Assembly (NCBI GenBank): GCA_010912705.1
Contig: POWB01000028.1
Span: 1-62,641, forward strand
From: Halochromatium sp.
GTDB taxonomy: Bacteria > Pseudomonadota > Gammaproteobacteria > Chromatiales > Chromatiaceae
Direction: 5' to 3'
Length of the DNA stretch: 62,641 nt
The notes under the pieces were generated by a model that searched no databases, was not told the origin of the DNA, and worked only from the letters and a program-made list of their open reading frames with translations. The translations under genes were made by a program, and so were the position numbers. Below are positions 9,958-19,664 of the stretch, one piece after another (the first letter of the stretch is position 1; each line of letters starts with the position of its first letter).

Positions 9958-12900
9958 ATGAACAAGTCTCTCTCCCGATTATTGATCTCACTGCTGACGG
10001 TAGCGGCACTCTACCTTATCGCCGTCAACGCGGCGCTCAATCTGCCGGCCACCCGCGCCCTGGTCAACGGCTTGCAGCCGGAGCAGTTTCAGGTCACCTG
10101 GGAGCGGGCTTGGAGTCTGTATCCGCTGCGGCTGGAGCTGAATGGCGTCGCCGCCGATGGGCAGACCCCGACCGAGCAGTGGCAGGTCGATGCAGGCCAT
10201 GCAGCAGCCTCGATTTCACTGCTGCCGCTGCTCCAGGGCGAGATTCGGGTGCACGACCTGGACCTGAAGGATATCGATCTGCGCCTGCGGCCGCGTCCCA
10301 CGCCCGAGGCGTCCGCAGACGCTGATGCAGACAGGAACCCACTGGTCGCCTTCTATCCAATGATCCGCAACCGCGACCCCAACGCGGTCGCCGAGGCACC
10401 ACCGGAAGCCTCAGACGGCACGCTGGTGCTGGAGATCGATGACATCCATGTCCAGGGTGAGCACCGATTTTGGATCTCGCATATCCGCGGCAGTCTGCCC
10501 GGCGCAGTCCGTGGCAGCCTGCGCATGGAGAGCGAGACCGGTCGGCTGGCCTTGGGTGGCGGCGCGATCGACCTCGCCTTGACCTCATTGACAGTCGGTC
10601 CTGAAGAGCCGATCACCGATGCCGCCTCGATCCAGGGCGAGATCGAGATCCCGCCGTTCAGGCTGTCCGAGAAGCAGGGTCTTGAGCTGATGCGCGTGCC
10701 AGAATTGGACGCCCGCATCGACCTCCCGGTGCAGAACCTGGATTTCATCGCACTGCTGATGCCGGTCTTAGATGAGCTGGCGCTGAGTGGAAATGGCCGC
10801 CTGAGCGGGCGAATCGCGCTGTCGGCTGGTGAGGTGCTACCGGGAACCGATCTGCGGGTCGAGGCCCACCAGCTGGCGATGGATATTGGCCCCTATGCGT
10901 TTAGCGGCGACGGCTCGGTCGAATTCAAGGTCGACCCAGACCACGAGGGGCAGGCTGATCTAAGCGTCCGTTTCAACCAGGTTCGCGCCGAATTGGAGCC
11001 TGGGCCAGGGCCTGCAACGGTCAGCCCTAATGCGTCGTCCCGGGAAGGCAACAACGCCCAACCTGACGCGCAGCAACTGTTCACAGGCCAGGGGCTGACG
11101 GCGCATATCCATGCCGAAGAGGTCGATCCTACGACCACCTCCACCGCGAAGCAGGTCGAGGAGTTGGCGGCTGAGGTGGCGCTGCGGTTCAATCTCGACA
11201 TCCCTTCGATGGAGGTACCCGACCTGAGCGTTTACAGCCGTCTTTTCCCGCAGGACTGGGATCTGAGCTTGCTGGGTGGCAGCGGAACCCTAGCCGGCGC
11301 AGTCGAGATCAGATCGGAGGTATTGTCGCTCCAGCTGGACCTAGCCTCCGACGAGGCCGAGCTGCGCTATCAGGACTATCACGCCACCACCGACCTGCTT
11401 CTGCAGCTGCGGGCACGCGTCGACGATATCGCTGGTACCGAGCTGCACATGGACGGCACGACATTACGCATCGAAGACGCCCAGGTCGCCGTCGAACAGG
11501 CGGACGATGATGGAGGCGAAGGTGCCGCACAGGCAGCTCAGCCATGGCGAGCCGAGCTTCGGATCATCGACGGTGACCTGAGCCTGCCAGCGCCGGAGCG
11601 AGCCCCAGGATCGGGATCGAAGGCGCAGACAGAAACCGTCGCTAGCGACCCGATACCAGCCGTTGCCCGTACCCTAAAGGAGCAGGGCTTCGGCGCCCTG
11701 CTCGCCGACGCCGATGGTCGCCTAAAGGCGGTCCTGATCGTCTCCGAACTCGACTGGATCGCTGAGCTGCTCGACCGGCCGCTCGATCTGAGCCTGGAGG
11801 GCTCTGGTGAGCTCGACGCCGAGATCATCTTGACCAACGGTCAACCGGATGCTGGCAGCAGCCTTTGGGTGCCGCGCGAGCGACTCTCGCTCGCACTCAT
11901 GCAGCATCGCGTCGATGGTCAAGGCAGCGCCCGTCTCACCCTAGAGCGCGGCGGTGACCGGCCTCGCTTTCGCCTCGATGTCGGGTTGGAAGATGCCCGC
12001 ATGCGGCGACGCGACGAGCCGGAGCCAAGCATTGGCGAGGTGCGACTGGATGCCGAGATCTTGGTCACCGATCCACTCGCCGGTGGCGGCGACACAGCCG
12101 ACCTGAGCCTGAAGCTGCACTCGGCGCGCGTGCATGACATGAGCACCTACAATGCCTACCTGCCCGAGAACGCACCCCTCTCGCTGCTCTCCGGTGAGGC
12201 CAGCCTGGTTGGCGATCTTCGTCTCAAGCCGGATAGCGCCGAGGGCCAATGGCTGCTCGAGGCCGAGGATCTCCAGCTCAGCCTCAGCGACAGCAAGCTC
12301 TCCGGCGACCTCCAGGTCGAGATCCTAGTCCGCGACGGCTCGGCACAGGATCTGCGCTTTGACATCAGCGGCTCCTCACTCCGGCTCGACCGCGTTCAGG
12401 TCATCGGCGCGGCCGGCTCAGCCCAGTCACCCGACTGGCATGCCCGACTGCAGCTGGAAGACACCGAGGTGCTGTGGCAAAAGCCCATGCACCTGGACAT
12501 GCTGGCCGACATCACCGTCAGGGACACCCGCCCCTTCGTCGCACTGCTCGACAACGTCCGCGGCAAGCATGACTGGATCGGCGAGCTGCTGACGATGGAA
12601 GACTTAGCAGGCCATGTCCAGCTAGCCATCGAGGGTGAGACCGCAACCATCGAGGACGCGATGCTCAGTGCGCCAGAGCTTGGCATCCACGCCAAGGGCC
12701 GTTCCACGGCCTCTATTCGCGAGGCGATGCTCCTGCTGCGCTGGCACAACCTAAGCGGCGCGATGGAGTTCCAGAACGAACAGCAGCATTTTGACATCGG
12801 CAACGCCCAGGCGCGATTTGCCTCCTACTCGCCCGGTAAGACGCCGCTGCCGTCACTGGGCACGTCCCAGTCGGGACAAACCGCCCTGCCCTTCGCTGAC

Positions 12901-13077
12901 GCGGATCACAAGGCTGCCGGTATTCGAACCACGGCTCTTGCTGAGTCGACGACCAACCTCAACGCTCAAGATGAGACGTCCAGCGGCAGTCACACGGACG
13001 CCGCCACCGAGACTGCGCCGGATCATGATCATTCGCCGGCACTTAACCCAAACCCCTTCCAAGACCATAGCCTGTAG
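9958..13077 (+). CDS. AsmA/TamB-like envelope protein with N-terminal membrane anchor
   Basis: I chose ATG 9958 because it opens on a classic anchor: KSLSRLLISLLTVAALYLIA. Starts further upstream add only unstructured sequence. The roughly 1,039-residue protein then has a long periplasmic part rich in alternating beta-strand patterns (for example LVLEIDDIHVQG, LSLQLDLASDEAELRYQ, LRIEDAQVAVEQ). This is the pattern of AsmA-like and DUF748-like repeating-beta-groove proteins that bridge the envelope and move or shield lipids. The C-terminal 80 residues are polar and low in complexity. No close named homologue is recognised. The gene is followed after about 170 bp by a Uma2 gene, with no clear functional link. 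Confidence 0.6.
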   Translation: MNKSLSRLLISLLTVAALYLIAVNAALNLPATRALVNGLQPEQFQVTWERAWSLYPLRLELNGVAADGQTPTEQWQVDAGHAAASISLLPLLQGEIRVHDLDLKDIDLRLRPRPTPEASADADADRNPLVAFYPMIRNRDPNAVAEAPPEASDGTLVLEIDDIHVQGEHRFWISHIRGSLPGAVRGSLRMESETGRLALGGGAIDLALTSLTVGPEEPITDAASIQGEIEIPPFRLSEKQGLELMRVPELDARIDLPVQNLDFIALLMPVLDELALSGNGRLSGRIALSAGEVLPGTDLRVEAHQLAMDIGPYAFSGDGSVEFKVDPDHEGQADLSVRFNQVRAELEPGPGPATVSPNASSREGNNAQPDAQQLFTGQGLTAHIHAEEVDPTTTSTAKQVEELAAEVALRFNLDIPSMEVPDLSVYSRLFPQDWDLSLLGGSGTLAGAVEIRSEVLSLQLDLASDEAELRYQDYHATTDLLLQLRARVDDIAGTELHMDGTTLRIEDAQVAVEQADDDGGEGAAQAAQPWRAELRIIDGDLSLPAPERAPGSGSKAQTETVASDPIPAVARTLKEQGFGALLADADGRLKAVLIVSELDWIAELLDRPLDLSLEGSGELDAEIILTNGQPDAGSSLWVPRERLSLALMQHRVDGQGSARLTLERGGDRPRFRLDVGLEDARMRRRDEPEPSIGEVRLDAEILVTDPLAGGGDTADLSLKLHSARVHDMSTYNAYLPENAPLSLLSGEASLVGDLRLKPDSAEGQWLLEAEDLQLSLSDSKLSGDLQVEILVRDGSAQDLRFDISGSSLRLDRVQVIGAAGSAQSPDWHARLQLEDTEVLWQKPMHLDMLADITVRDTRPFVALLDNVRGKHDWIGELLTMEDLAGHVQLAIEGETATIEDAMLSAPELGIHAKGRSTASIREAMLLLRWHNLSGAMEFQNEQQHFDIGNAQARFASYSPGKTPLPSLGTSQSGQTALPFADADHKAAGIRTTALAESTTNLNAQDETSSGSHTDAATETAPDHDHSPALNPNPFQDHSL

Positions 13078-13248
13078 CGCAGACAATCGTGCCACATCAG
13101 GTCCGCGGGCGATATTAGGTGGCCATGCCGTTTCAGATAGTCTGCGACATTCCGGAGTTCCGATCACGGGCGTTCAACACGACCCTTATCCTTGGCCAGT
13201 GAATACCAGTATCATCGACGCCACCCCAGAATCAACCGGAGATCACGG

Positions 13249-14073
13249 ATGCCAAATCAAGCACATCCTCATTCGCAAGGCCCTTTCCGTGTCGAGCAGT
13301 TGCGCGAGGGCGATCGCTATGAGCTCAGCCAAGGCCACCCTATCTACTGCGCCCCAGCCGGACGCGACCATGCGGGCCGCAATCTGTCTGGCGCTGGTGC
13401 GCTGGAGACCGATCCAGAGGTGAACTGGGCGGGCATCGATGCCGGCTTCACGCCGGAGGCCGGCACCCTGCGCGCGCCGGATATCGCCATCGCCGCAGCT
13501 GGCGAGGAACGCGGCTGGATCCCCGGCGTGCCGCCACTCGCGGTTGAATATGCCGGAACCGGACAGGATGAACAGGAGCTGGAAGAGAAGATCGCCGAAC
13601 TACTCGACCATGGCACCCAACAGGTCTGGGTGGTGCGTCTGGTCGGTCCGCGGCGTGTCGAGGTGCGCTGCCCCGGACAGCCGATACGGATCTTTGGACA
13701 GGGCGAGGAGCTGACCGCACCTGGCATCTTACGCAATCCGGTGCCCGTCGAGGCACTCTACGATCGCGACGCCAGCCATCGCGTCATGCTCCGCAATCTG
13801 CTGCAACGCTCTGGCTACGAGAGCATCGAGGCGATTCGCACCGAAGGTCTCAACGAAGGTCTCAACGAAGGTATCGAGCAGGGTATCGCCGAATCAATTC
13901 TATCCTTGCTAGCCGACCGCGGACTGAACCTCGACAACGACGACCGCGCGCGTATCCTTGCTTGTCGTGATCGCCCACAACTGCAACGCTGGCTCCTCGC
14001 CGCGGCGCGCGCGCAACATCCCGCTGAACTCTTCAATACCGAGACACCCTCGACTCACGAACGCCTTGGATAA
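13249..14073 (+). CDS. Uma2 family (DUF820) putative nuclease
   Basis: ATG 13249 has CCGGAG a few bases upstream and is preferred to an upstream start at 13192. The 274-residue product shows the Uma2 core: FTPEAGTLRAPDIAIA (the acidic residue after the first strand), PPLAVEYAGTGQDEQELEEK, and QQVWVVRLVGPRRVEVRCPG. This is a PD-(D/E)XK-like fold seen in many copies in cyanobacteria and Chromatiales; its true role is unsettled. The C-terminal part contains a short repeat (EGLNEGLNEGIEQGI) encoded by a 12-bp tandem repeat near 13845-13880, then a helical tail typical of Rpn-like proteins. A second Uma2 domain in the window is fused to GlpD (see 53676-55811). Confidence 0.8.
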   Translation: MPNQAHPHSQGPFRVEQLREGDRYELSQGHPIYCAPAGRDHAGRNLSGAGALETDPEVNWAGIDAGFTPEAGTLRAPDIAIAAAGEERGWIPGVPPLAVEYAGTGQDEQELEEKIAELLDHGTQQVWVVRLVGPRRVEVRCPGQPIRIFGQGEELTAPGILRNPVPVEALYDRDASHRVMLRNLLQRSGYESIEAIRTEGLNEGLNEGIEQGIAESILSLLADRGLNLDNDDRARILACRDRPQLQRWLLAAARAQHPAELFNTETPSTHERLG

Positions 14074-14097
14074 GACTGTTCCTACGCTCTGCCCCTG

Positions 14098-14247
14098 ATG
14101 ATCCTAGGGAGCAGTCTGAGCGCCTGCTCCTGGGCTGGTAAGACGACCGGCAAGGCCATCAACGCCGTCGAGAAAGGCGCCGCGGAATTCGAGCAGGGCT
14201 ATCAACAAGAACGCTCATCTAAGGATCAAGAGCAAACCACCGAATGA
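14098..14247 (+). CDS. Small putative lipoprotein, entericidin-like
   Basis: A 49-codon ORF (MILGSSLSACSWAGKTTGKA...) has a lipobox-like LSAC near its start, followed by a Gly/Lys/Ala-rich stretch (TTGKAINAVEKGAAEFEQG). This resembles entericidin and similar small outer-membrane lipoproteins. Its stop overlaps the start of the GH13 gene (ATGA at 14244-14247), which suggests translational coupling. The N-terminal region is short and lacks the usual basic residues; an in-frame stop at 14071 limits extension, though a CTG just upstream could serve as start. It could instead be a leader peptide or a chance ORF. Confidence 0.4.
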   Translation: MILGSSLSACSWAGKTTGKAINAVEKGAAEFEQGYQQERSSKDQEQTTE

Positions 14248-15527
14248 AACTCTACAATCTGTTTCCGCTGTTAGCCGGTCCCTTCGATCGTTGGACACCA
14301 CATCTAGAGCGCGCCGCCGCGATGGGCTTCGATTGGATCTTTGTCAACCCGATCCAGCAGCTCGGACGTTCTGGGAGCCTGTACTCGATTGCCGACTATT
14401 TCAGGATTAACCAAGCCCTGCTCTCCCCTGACTCAAGCCTAGCGCCAGACGCACAGGTCCAGGCCATGGCCGAGATCGCCGGCGAGCAGGGACTATCGCT
14501 GATGATTGATCTGGTCATCAACCATTGCGCTGAAGACAGTCCATTAGTGACTGAGCATCCGGACTGGTTCGTGCGCCACCATAACCGCGTCGCACACCCG
14601 TTTTGCGTTGAGGCCAACGGCAACAAGGTGGTCTGGCGCGACCTGGCGCAGTTCGATCATGAGCGCGCGCTGCAGCAGGCCGATGATCCAGACGGCCTCC
14701 TTGCCTATTTCGTGGGCTTGGTCGAGCATCTCATCGGGCTCGGCTTCCGCGGCTTCCGCTGTGATGCCGCCTACCAGCTCCCCGCCGCACTCTGGGAGCA
14801 GCTGATTACCCAGATTCGCGACCGCCATCCGGATACCCTCTTCGTCGCTGAGACCCTCGGCTGCACCCCAGAGCAGACCCGCGAGACCGCCGAGGCCGGC
14901 TTTGACGCCATCTTCAACAGTGCCAAGTGGTGGGACTTCAATGGCGACTGGCTGCTCGATCAATACGCGCTGACGCGCCATATCGCGCCCTCGATCGGCT
15001 TTCCTGAGAGCCATGACACGCCGCGGATGTTCGAGGAGTTCCATCAAAATGCCGATGCCCTGCGCCAGCGCTATCTGTTCACGGCGCTGTTCTCAAGCGG
15101 CGTGATGATCCCAATCGGCTTTGAATTCGGCTTCCGCCGTCGCCTCGATGTGGTCGAAACGACCCCGGACGATTGGGAGACGCCGACGCTCGACCTCAGC
15201 GACTTCATCAGCCAGGTCAACGCCATCAAAGACAGAGTGCCGGTGCTCGATGGCGAGGGCCGCATCGAACGGCTCGATCATGCTGACTCGGCGATCTTAG
15301 TGCTGCGTAAGCACGCGGTTGATGGACCTGGGCAAGCGCTGTTGGTGATCAACAAAGACCCTTGGGCGCGGCAGCGCTTCTTTGTCGACGACCTGCGCCA
15401 TTTGATCCAGTCGCCCGGACCGATCCGCGATCTCTCGCCAGACTGGCCGATGACCGAGCTGCCGGCGCCGTTTGAATTCTGGCTCGGACCGGGCATGGCA
15501 CGGGTGCTGGTCTCATCGGACGCCTAA
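14244..15527 (+). CDS. Glycoside hydrolase family 13 (alpha-amylase type) protein
   Basis: The 427-residue product contains the four conserved GH13 regions in order: DLVINHCAED, GFRCDAAY (nucleophile Asp), FVAETLG (acid/base Glu) and FPESHDTPRM (third carboxylate). The order and spacing fit an active TIM-barrel enzyme on alpha-glucans. The layout recalls the catalytic part of maltosyltransferases of the GlgE type without their extra N-terminal domains, but substrate and reaction cannot be fixed from sequence. There is no signal peptide, so it acts in the cytoplasm, probably on glycogen or trehalose-related sugars. Its 3' end overlaps the convergent DUF502 gene by 15 bp. Confidence 0.85.
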   Translation: MKLYNLFPLLAGPFDRWTPHLERAAAMGFDWIFVNPIQQLGRSGSLYSIADYFRINQALLSPDSSLAPDAQVQAMAEIAGEQGLSLMIDLVINHCAEDSPLVTEHPDWFVRHHNRVAHPFCVEANGNKVVWRDLAQFDHERALQQADDPDGLLAYFVGLVEHLIGLGFRGFRCDAAYQLPAALWEQLITQIRDRHPDTLFVAETLGCTPEQTRETAEAGFDAIFNSAKWWDFNGDWLLDQYALTRHIAPSIGFPESHDTPRMFEEFHQNADALRQRYLFTALFSSGVMIPIGFEFGFRRRLDVVETTPDDWETPTLDLSDFISQVNAIKDRVPVLDGEGRIERLDHADSAILVLRKHAVDGPGQALLVINKDPWARQRFFVDDLRHLIQSPGPIRDLSPDWPMTELPAPFEFWLGPGMARVLVSSDA

Positions 15528-16229
15528 GTTGAGGGTCTGACGCTGACGCCGACGACCACCGATCGCGGTGATAGAGCCACCGTTGCCATTCGTGGCCGAG
15601 CCCTCGTTAAGCGCACCGCCGGTGATGACCGAGCGCAAGGCCTGCTCGGCCCCTACCGCGAGCGGTTGTACTCGGCTGCGCTCGAGGTAAAGCGTGTAAC
15701 CACCCACCTGATAGCTCATCGGCAAGTAGACCGCCACGAGATCTTCTTGACCGGCCTCAGCACTCTTGGCACTGGCATCAGCGCGTGGCAACAGGGCATG
15801 CTCCTGCATGACGAAACCAACCAGTTGAACCATGGCGTCGCCTATCGGCAGGGTCACCACGACCGGACGGCCCAAGTCTTGATCGCCAGTCCGGGCAAAG
15901 AACCGGGCCACATCTTTCAGACCCTGAAAGAGGCTCTTGACCAAGGGAATCCGGTCCAGCACATGCTCGGCCACGGCAACCAGCCAACGTACCAAGAATA
16001 GGTTGGCAAGCAGACCCGCGGCCAATGTCACAATGAGCGCCGCCACCAGCCCCATGCCTGGGATATACCAGGCATGGGGCAACAGATGACGGAGCAGACC
16101 ACCAACAAAGAGCTCTACCGATCGGCCGAGCCAGATCAATAGGGCCAGCGTGATGATCAGGGGCGCGAGCAAGGCAATGCCTTGCAGAAACCAGGTCCGG
16201 AGTTGGGTCAGCATCGAGGTATCTTGCAT
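15513..16229 (-). CDS. DUF502 family inner-membrane protein
   Basis: The 238-residue protein has two hydrophobic segments near the N terminus (about residues 14-38 and 55-82), then the family hallmark IPLVKSLFQGLKDVARFF, and a soluble part ending in QALRSVITGGAL. This matches DUF502 proteins, found in many bacteria and plastids and of unknown mechanism. The tail after about residue 210 is low in complexity (SATNGNGGS). It is the last gene of the trpF-to-metZ transcription unit, 13 bp after metZ. A strong palindrome lies inside the gene at 16049-16080. Confidence 0.85.
   Translation of the reverse strand: MQDTSMLTQLRTWFLQGIALLAPLIITLALLIWLGRSVELFVGGLLRHLLPHAWYIPGMGLVAALIVTLAAGLLANLFLVRWLVAVAEHVLDRIPLVKSLFQGLKDVARFFARTGDQDLGRPVVVTLPIGDAMVQLVGFVMQEHALLPRADASAKSAEAGQEDLVAVYLPMSYQVGGYTLYLERSRVQPLAVGAEQALRSVITGGALNEGSATNGNGGSITAIGGRRRQRQTLNLGVR
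16049..16080. repeat. Perfect 13-bp inverted repeat inside the DUF502 gene
   Basis: GCCCCATGCCTGG at 16049-16061 is exactly complementary in reverse to CCAGGCATGGGGC at 16068-16080, with a 6-base loop. It lies in codons for the second hydrophobic region (PHAWYIPGMGL). In RNA it would form a very stable hairpin. Confidence 0.85.
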
Positions 16230-16242
16230 GAGCAGCCAAAGA

Positions 16243-17544
16243 TCAGGCGGAGCGCAGGAGCGACTCTAGCCCGCGCGCCAGATCAACTTGAATGTCGGCC
16301 ACATCCTCGAGTCCGACGGCGACCCGGATCAATCCCTCAGTGATCCCTGCCGCAGCGCGGGCCTCAGGACTCAGCCGGCCGTGAGTGGTGGTCGCCGGAT
16401 GGGTGATAGTGGTCTTGGTGTCGCCGAGGTTAGCGGTGATCGAGAGCATCTGGGTGGCATCGATGACTGACCAGGCCGCCTCGCGCGCACGGCTGGAATG
16501 AGCCGACACGACCTCGAAGGCGATGATGCCGCCACCGGTTTGCTGTTGTGCTTCGGCGCTGGTGCCTGGTCGCGCCTCGGCACCAGTCTGCCGCTGCGCT
16601 TCTGCACCGATCTGCGCGCCATTTGCGACTCCGTTCGCAGCTCCGTTCGCAGTTCCGTTCGCAATGAGATCATGCTGGGGATGCTCAGGCAGACCAGGAT
16701 AGTAGACGCGCGCGACCGCTGGATGCTCATCCAACCACCGCGCCAGCACCAAGGCACTCGCGGCGTGGGCTTGCATGCGCAACTGCAGCGTCTCCAAGCC
16801 TTTCAAGAACAGCCAGGCGTTGAATGGGCTGAGTGATGGGCCGGCGGTGCGCACGACTCCAAAGACGTCTTCGCCAACCCGCTTGGCATCGCCGATCACG
16901 GCACCGCCAACACAGCGGCCCTGCCCGTCTAGGTACTTGGTCGCTGAATGGATCACCAGATCGGCACCATGCTCAAGCGGGCGCTGCAGCGCCGGTGTGC
17001 AAAAGCAGTTATCGATCGCAAGCAGACAGCCCTGCGCATGGGCAATCTCACTCAGGGGCCGAATCGCGACCATCTCGGTGAGTGGATTCGAGGGCGTCTC
17101 GGCGAACAACAGCTTGGTCTCGGGACGGATCGCGGCGGCCCAGGCATCGAGGTCGCTGAGCGGGACATAGTCAGTTGCGATACCAAAGCGCGCGAGGTAT
17201 TTGTCGAACAGCATGCTGGTGCTGCCGAACAGGCTGCGCGCTGCCAGGATACGATCGCCGGCCTGCAGCAGGCCCATGCAGGTCGCTAGGATCGCGGCCA
17301 TCCCAGACGCCGTTGCAACGCAAGACTCACCGCCCTCGAGCGCTGCGAGCCGCTGCTCGAAGGCGCGTACGGTCGGATTGGTGAAACGGGAGTAGATGTT
17401 GCCCGGCTGCTCGCCGGAGAAGCGCGCAGCGGCCTCGGCCGCAGTCTCGAAGACGAAGCTCGAGGTGGCAAAGATCGGCTCGCAGTGCTCGCCCTCGACG
17501 GTGCGCTGATGACCCGTACGGATCGCTCGGGTGGCGAACTTCAT
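16243..17544 (-). CDS. metZ: O-succinylhomoserine sulfhydrylase
   Basis: The 433-residue protein is a Cys/Met-metabolism PLP enzyme: [34 protein letters not shown], and the PLP lysine in [12 protein letters not shown] (Lys203). It makes homocysteine from O-succinylhomoserine and sulfide, in the cytoplasm. The assignment to MetZ rests on the GQGRCVGG motif and on its place after purF, as in Pseudomonas. Its start overlaps the purF stop (ATGA). Residues about 295-337 are an unusual insertion ([20 protein letters not shown], then Gln/Ala-rich), partly encoded by a 12-bp tandem repeat at 16621-16668. Relatives lack it as far as I recall. The core motifs are intact, so the enzyme is probably active. 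Confidence 0.93.
   Translation of the reverse strand: MKFATRAIRTGHQRTVEGEHCEPIFATSSFVFETAAEAAARFSGEQPGNIYSRFTNPTVRAFEQRLAALEGGESCVATASGMAAILATCMGLLQAGDRILAARSLFGSTSMLFDKYLARFGIATDYVPLSDLDAWAAAIRPETKLLFAETPSNPLTEMVAIRPLSEIAHAQGCLLAIDNCFCTPALQRPLEHGADLVIHSATKYLDGQGRCVGGAVIGDAKRVGEDVFGVVRTAGPSLSPFNAWLFLKGLETLQLRMQAHAASALVLARWLDEHPAVARVYYPGLPEHPQHDLIANGTANGAANGVANGAQIGAEAQRQTGAEARPGTSAEAQQQTGGGIIAFEVVSAHSSRAREAAWSVIDATQMLSITANLGDTKTTITHPATTTHGRLSPEARAAAGITEGLIRVAVGLEDVADIQVDLARGLESLLRSA
16621..16668. repeat. 12-bp coding tandem repeat in metZ
   Basis: Four units of the type GTTCGCAGCTCC encode an Ala-Asn-Gly-containing repeat. The repeat sits within a longer low-complexity insertion in the protein. 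Confidence 0.8.
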
Positions 17545-19058
17545 GCGGTGTTGTAGAGCTCGATGACGGTCTCATCCTGACGTGACTGACGCTCCTCTTT
17601 GGCGCCATCGTTGCGAGCCCGCTCTAAGGCTTCAAGGTAGCCAGGGGTGACGTCGCCGGTCACATAAACGCCATCGAAGACCGAGGTGTCGAAGCGGTCG
17701 ACGAGGCTCTTACCACGTTTTTGTACCGCATCGATGAGATCATCGAGGTCTTGGAAGAAAAGCCGATCTGCGCCCAGCTCATCCTCGATCTCGGCCTCGC
17801 TGCGATTGTGTGCGATCAGCTCGCTCGCCGAGGGCATATCGATACCGTAGACATTCGGATATCGCACTGGCGGTGCGGCGGATGCGAAATACACCCGCCG
17901 CGCGCCAGCGTCACGCGCCATCTGAATGATCTGCTGTGAAGTGGTCCCGCGCACGATGGAATCGTCGACTAAGAGCACGTTCTTCTTGCGGAACTCAAGA
18001 TCGATCGCATTCAGCTTCTGTCGTACCGATTTCTTGCGCACCTGCTGGCCGGGCATGATGAAAGTACGGCCGATGTAGCGATTCTTAATGAAGCCCTCGG
18101 TGTAGGGGACGCCAAGGTGATTCGCCAATTGCAGGGCGGCTGTGCGACTGGTGTCCGGAACCGGGATGACGACGTCGATGTCGTGATTGGGCCACACCCG
18201 CTTGATCTTGCTCGCCAGCTTCTTACCCATACGCGAGCGTGCCTTATGCACAGAGATATTGTCGATGATCGAGTCCGGGCGGGCGAAATAGACAAACTCA
18301 AAGATACAGGGCGAGAGCACCGGCTGCGGTGCGCATTGCTTGGTGTGCAGCTGACCTTCGATATCGATGAAGACGCACTCACCGGGCGCGACATCACCGA
18401 TCAGATCAAAGCCGATGGTATCCAGCGCCACACTCTCAGAGGCGATAATGTACTCTTCGCCAAACTGGGTCTTACGCTTGCCATAGACCACCGGCCGGAT
18501 GCCGTGCGGATCGCGGAAGCCAAAGACACCAAAGCCTGGGATCATCGCCACCGCAGCATAGCCACCGCGGCAACGCCGGTGCACGCCCTCGACGGCACGA
18601 AAGATGTCTTGCTCGTCGATGCGCAGTTTGTTCTGCAGATGCAGCTCGTGCGCGAAGACGTTGAGCAGGATCTCGGAATCAGACTCTGTATTGATGTGGC
18701 GGAGATCGTCGACGAAGACGTCGCGTTTCAACTCCTCGGCGTTGGTTAGGTTACCGTTATGGGCCAGCACGATCCCATAGGGCGAGTTGACATAGAATGG
18801 CTGCGCCTCTGAGGAGCAGGAGCCACCAGCGGTAGGGTAGCGTACATGGCCAATGCCCATATTGCCGCGCAGCCGCAGCATGTGGCGAGTGCGGAAGACA
18901 TCGCGTGCCAACCCGTTGTCCTTGCGCATGTGCAGCTTCTTGCTGTCACTGGTAACGATGCCGGCGGCGTCCTGACCACGGTGCTGCAGCACCAGCAGTG
19001 CATCATAGAGGATCTGATTCACCGGCGACTTGCCGACAATGCCAACGATTCCGCACAT
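17541..19058 (-). CDS. purF: Amidophosphoribosyltransferase
   Basis: The protein starts [10 protein letters not shown], so Cys2 becomes the catalytic nucleophile of the glutaminase domain. It continues with the class II amidotransferase signatures ([22 protein letters not shown]) and then the PRPP-binding site [14 protein letters not shown]. At 505 residues it has the family's normal length. It makes phosphoribosylamine from PRPP and glutamine, the first step of purine synthesis. It lies 8 bp after cvpA and overlaps metZ by 4 bp, the cvpA-purF-metZ order seen in many gammaproteobacteria. Confidence 0.98.
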   Translation of the reverse strand: MCGIVGIVGKSPVNQILYDALLVLQHRGQDAAGIVTSDSKKLHMRKDNGLARDVFRTRHMLRLRGNMGIGHVRYPTAGGSCSSEAQPFYVNSPYGIVLAHNGNLTNAEELKRDVFVDDLRHINTESDSEILLNVFAHELHLQNKLRIDEQDIFRAVEGVHRRCRGGYAAVAMIPGFGVFGFRDPHGIRPVVYGKRKTQFGEEYIIASESVALDTIGFDLIGDVAPGECVFIDIEGQLHTKQCAPQPVLSPCIFEFVYFARPDSIIDNISVHKARSRMGKKLASKIKRVWPNHDIDVVIPVPDTSRTAALQLANHLGVPYTEGFIKNRYIGRTFIMPGQQVRKKSVRQKLNAIDLEFRKKNVLLVDDSIVRGTTSQQIIQMARDAGARRVYFASAAPPVRYPNVYGIDMPSASELIAHNRSEAEIEDELGADRLFFQDLDDLIDAVQKRGKSLVDRFDTSVFDGVYVTGDVTPGYLEALERARNDGAKEERQSRQDETVIELYNTA

Positions 19059-19066
19059 GGCCTAGC

Positions 19067-19558
19067 TCACAGCGCCTTGATGCGCTCGGTCACGTCTGGT
19101 GGCACCTGCTCGAGCATCCAGTCGGCCAGGATCTTAAATTGATCCAGCAGTTGCGATTGATCCCACCAGGGGTCTTCGGTGATCGGCGTTAGCGCCGCTA
19201 AAAAGACCACCAATGCAACCAGCACGGCACCCCGCGCAGCACCAAAGACCACGCCAAGGAGTCGATCAGTGCCGCTCAGTCCGGTCTTATCAACCAGGGT
19301 CGCTAGTAAGTAGCCAAAGATGGCACCAGCGATCAGCACGCCAAAGACTAAGATCAAGACCGCCACCCCGATCCGCAATGAGGGCGTTGAGATCCAAGGT
19401 GTCAGCTCTAGAGCAACTGGCTCGTAGAAAAGCCAGGCCGCCGCCAAGGCAGCGACCCAAACCACGAGCGAGATCACCTCTCGGACTAAGCCTCGCGCGA
19501 GCCCGATCAGCGCCGAGAGCGCGATAATGGCGATGATGACGTAATCAACCCAAATCAT
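19067..19558 (-). CDS. cvpA: CvpA family membrane protein
   Basis: This 163-residue protein has four predicted membrane helices (for example VDYVIIAIIALSALIGLARG at the start, and VAVLILVFGVLIAGAIFG). The opening and the GLARGLVREV motif match CvpA, an inner-membrane protein first named for colicin V production and placed directly before purF. The exact role is unknown; links to purine supply and envelope homeostasis have been proposed. Confidence 0.9.
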   Translation of the reverse strand: MIWVDYVIIAIIALSALIGLARGLVREVISLVVWVAALAAAWLFYEPVALELTPWISTPSLRIGVAVLILVFGVLIAGAIFGYLLATLVDKTGLSGTDRLLGVVFGAARGAVLVALVVFLAALTPITEDPWWDQSQLLDQFKILADWMLEQVPPDVTERIKAL

Positions 19559-19664
19559 AGTTGGTCCTGCCTAAGCAACGCGACGGGCCTTTTGCTCTGT
19601 CACCGTCATCGGGCCCCGTGAAAAGATGACTAAATCGGTCTGAGCAGCGCGAGTATCAGAGTAC

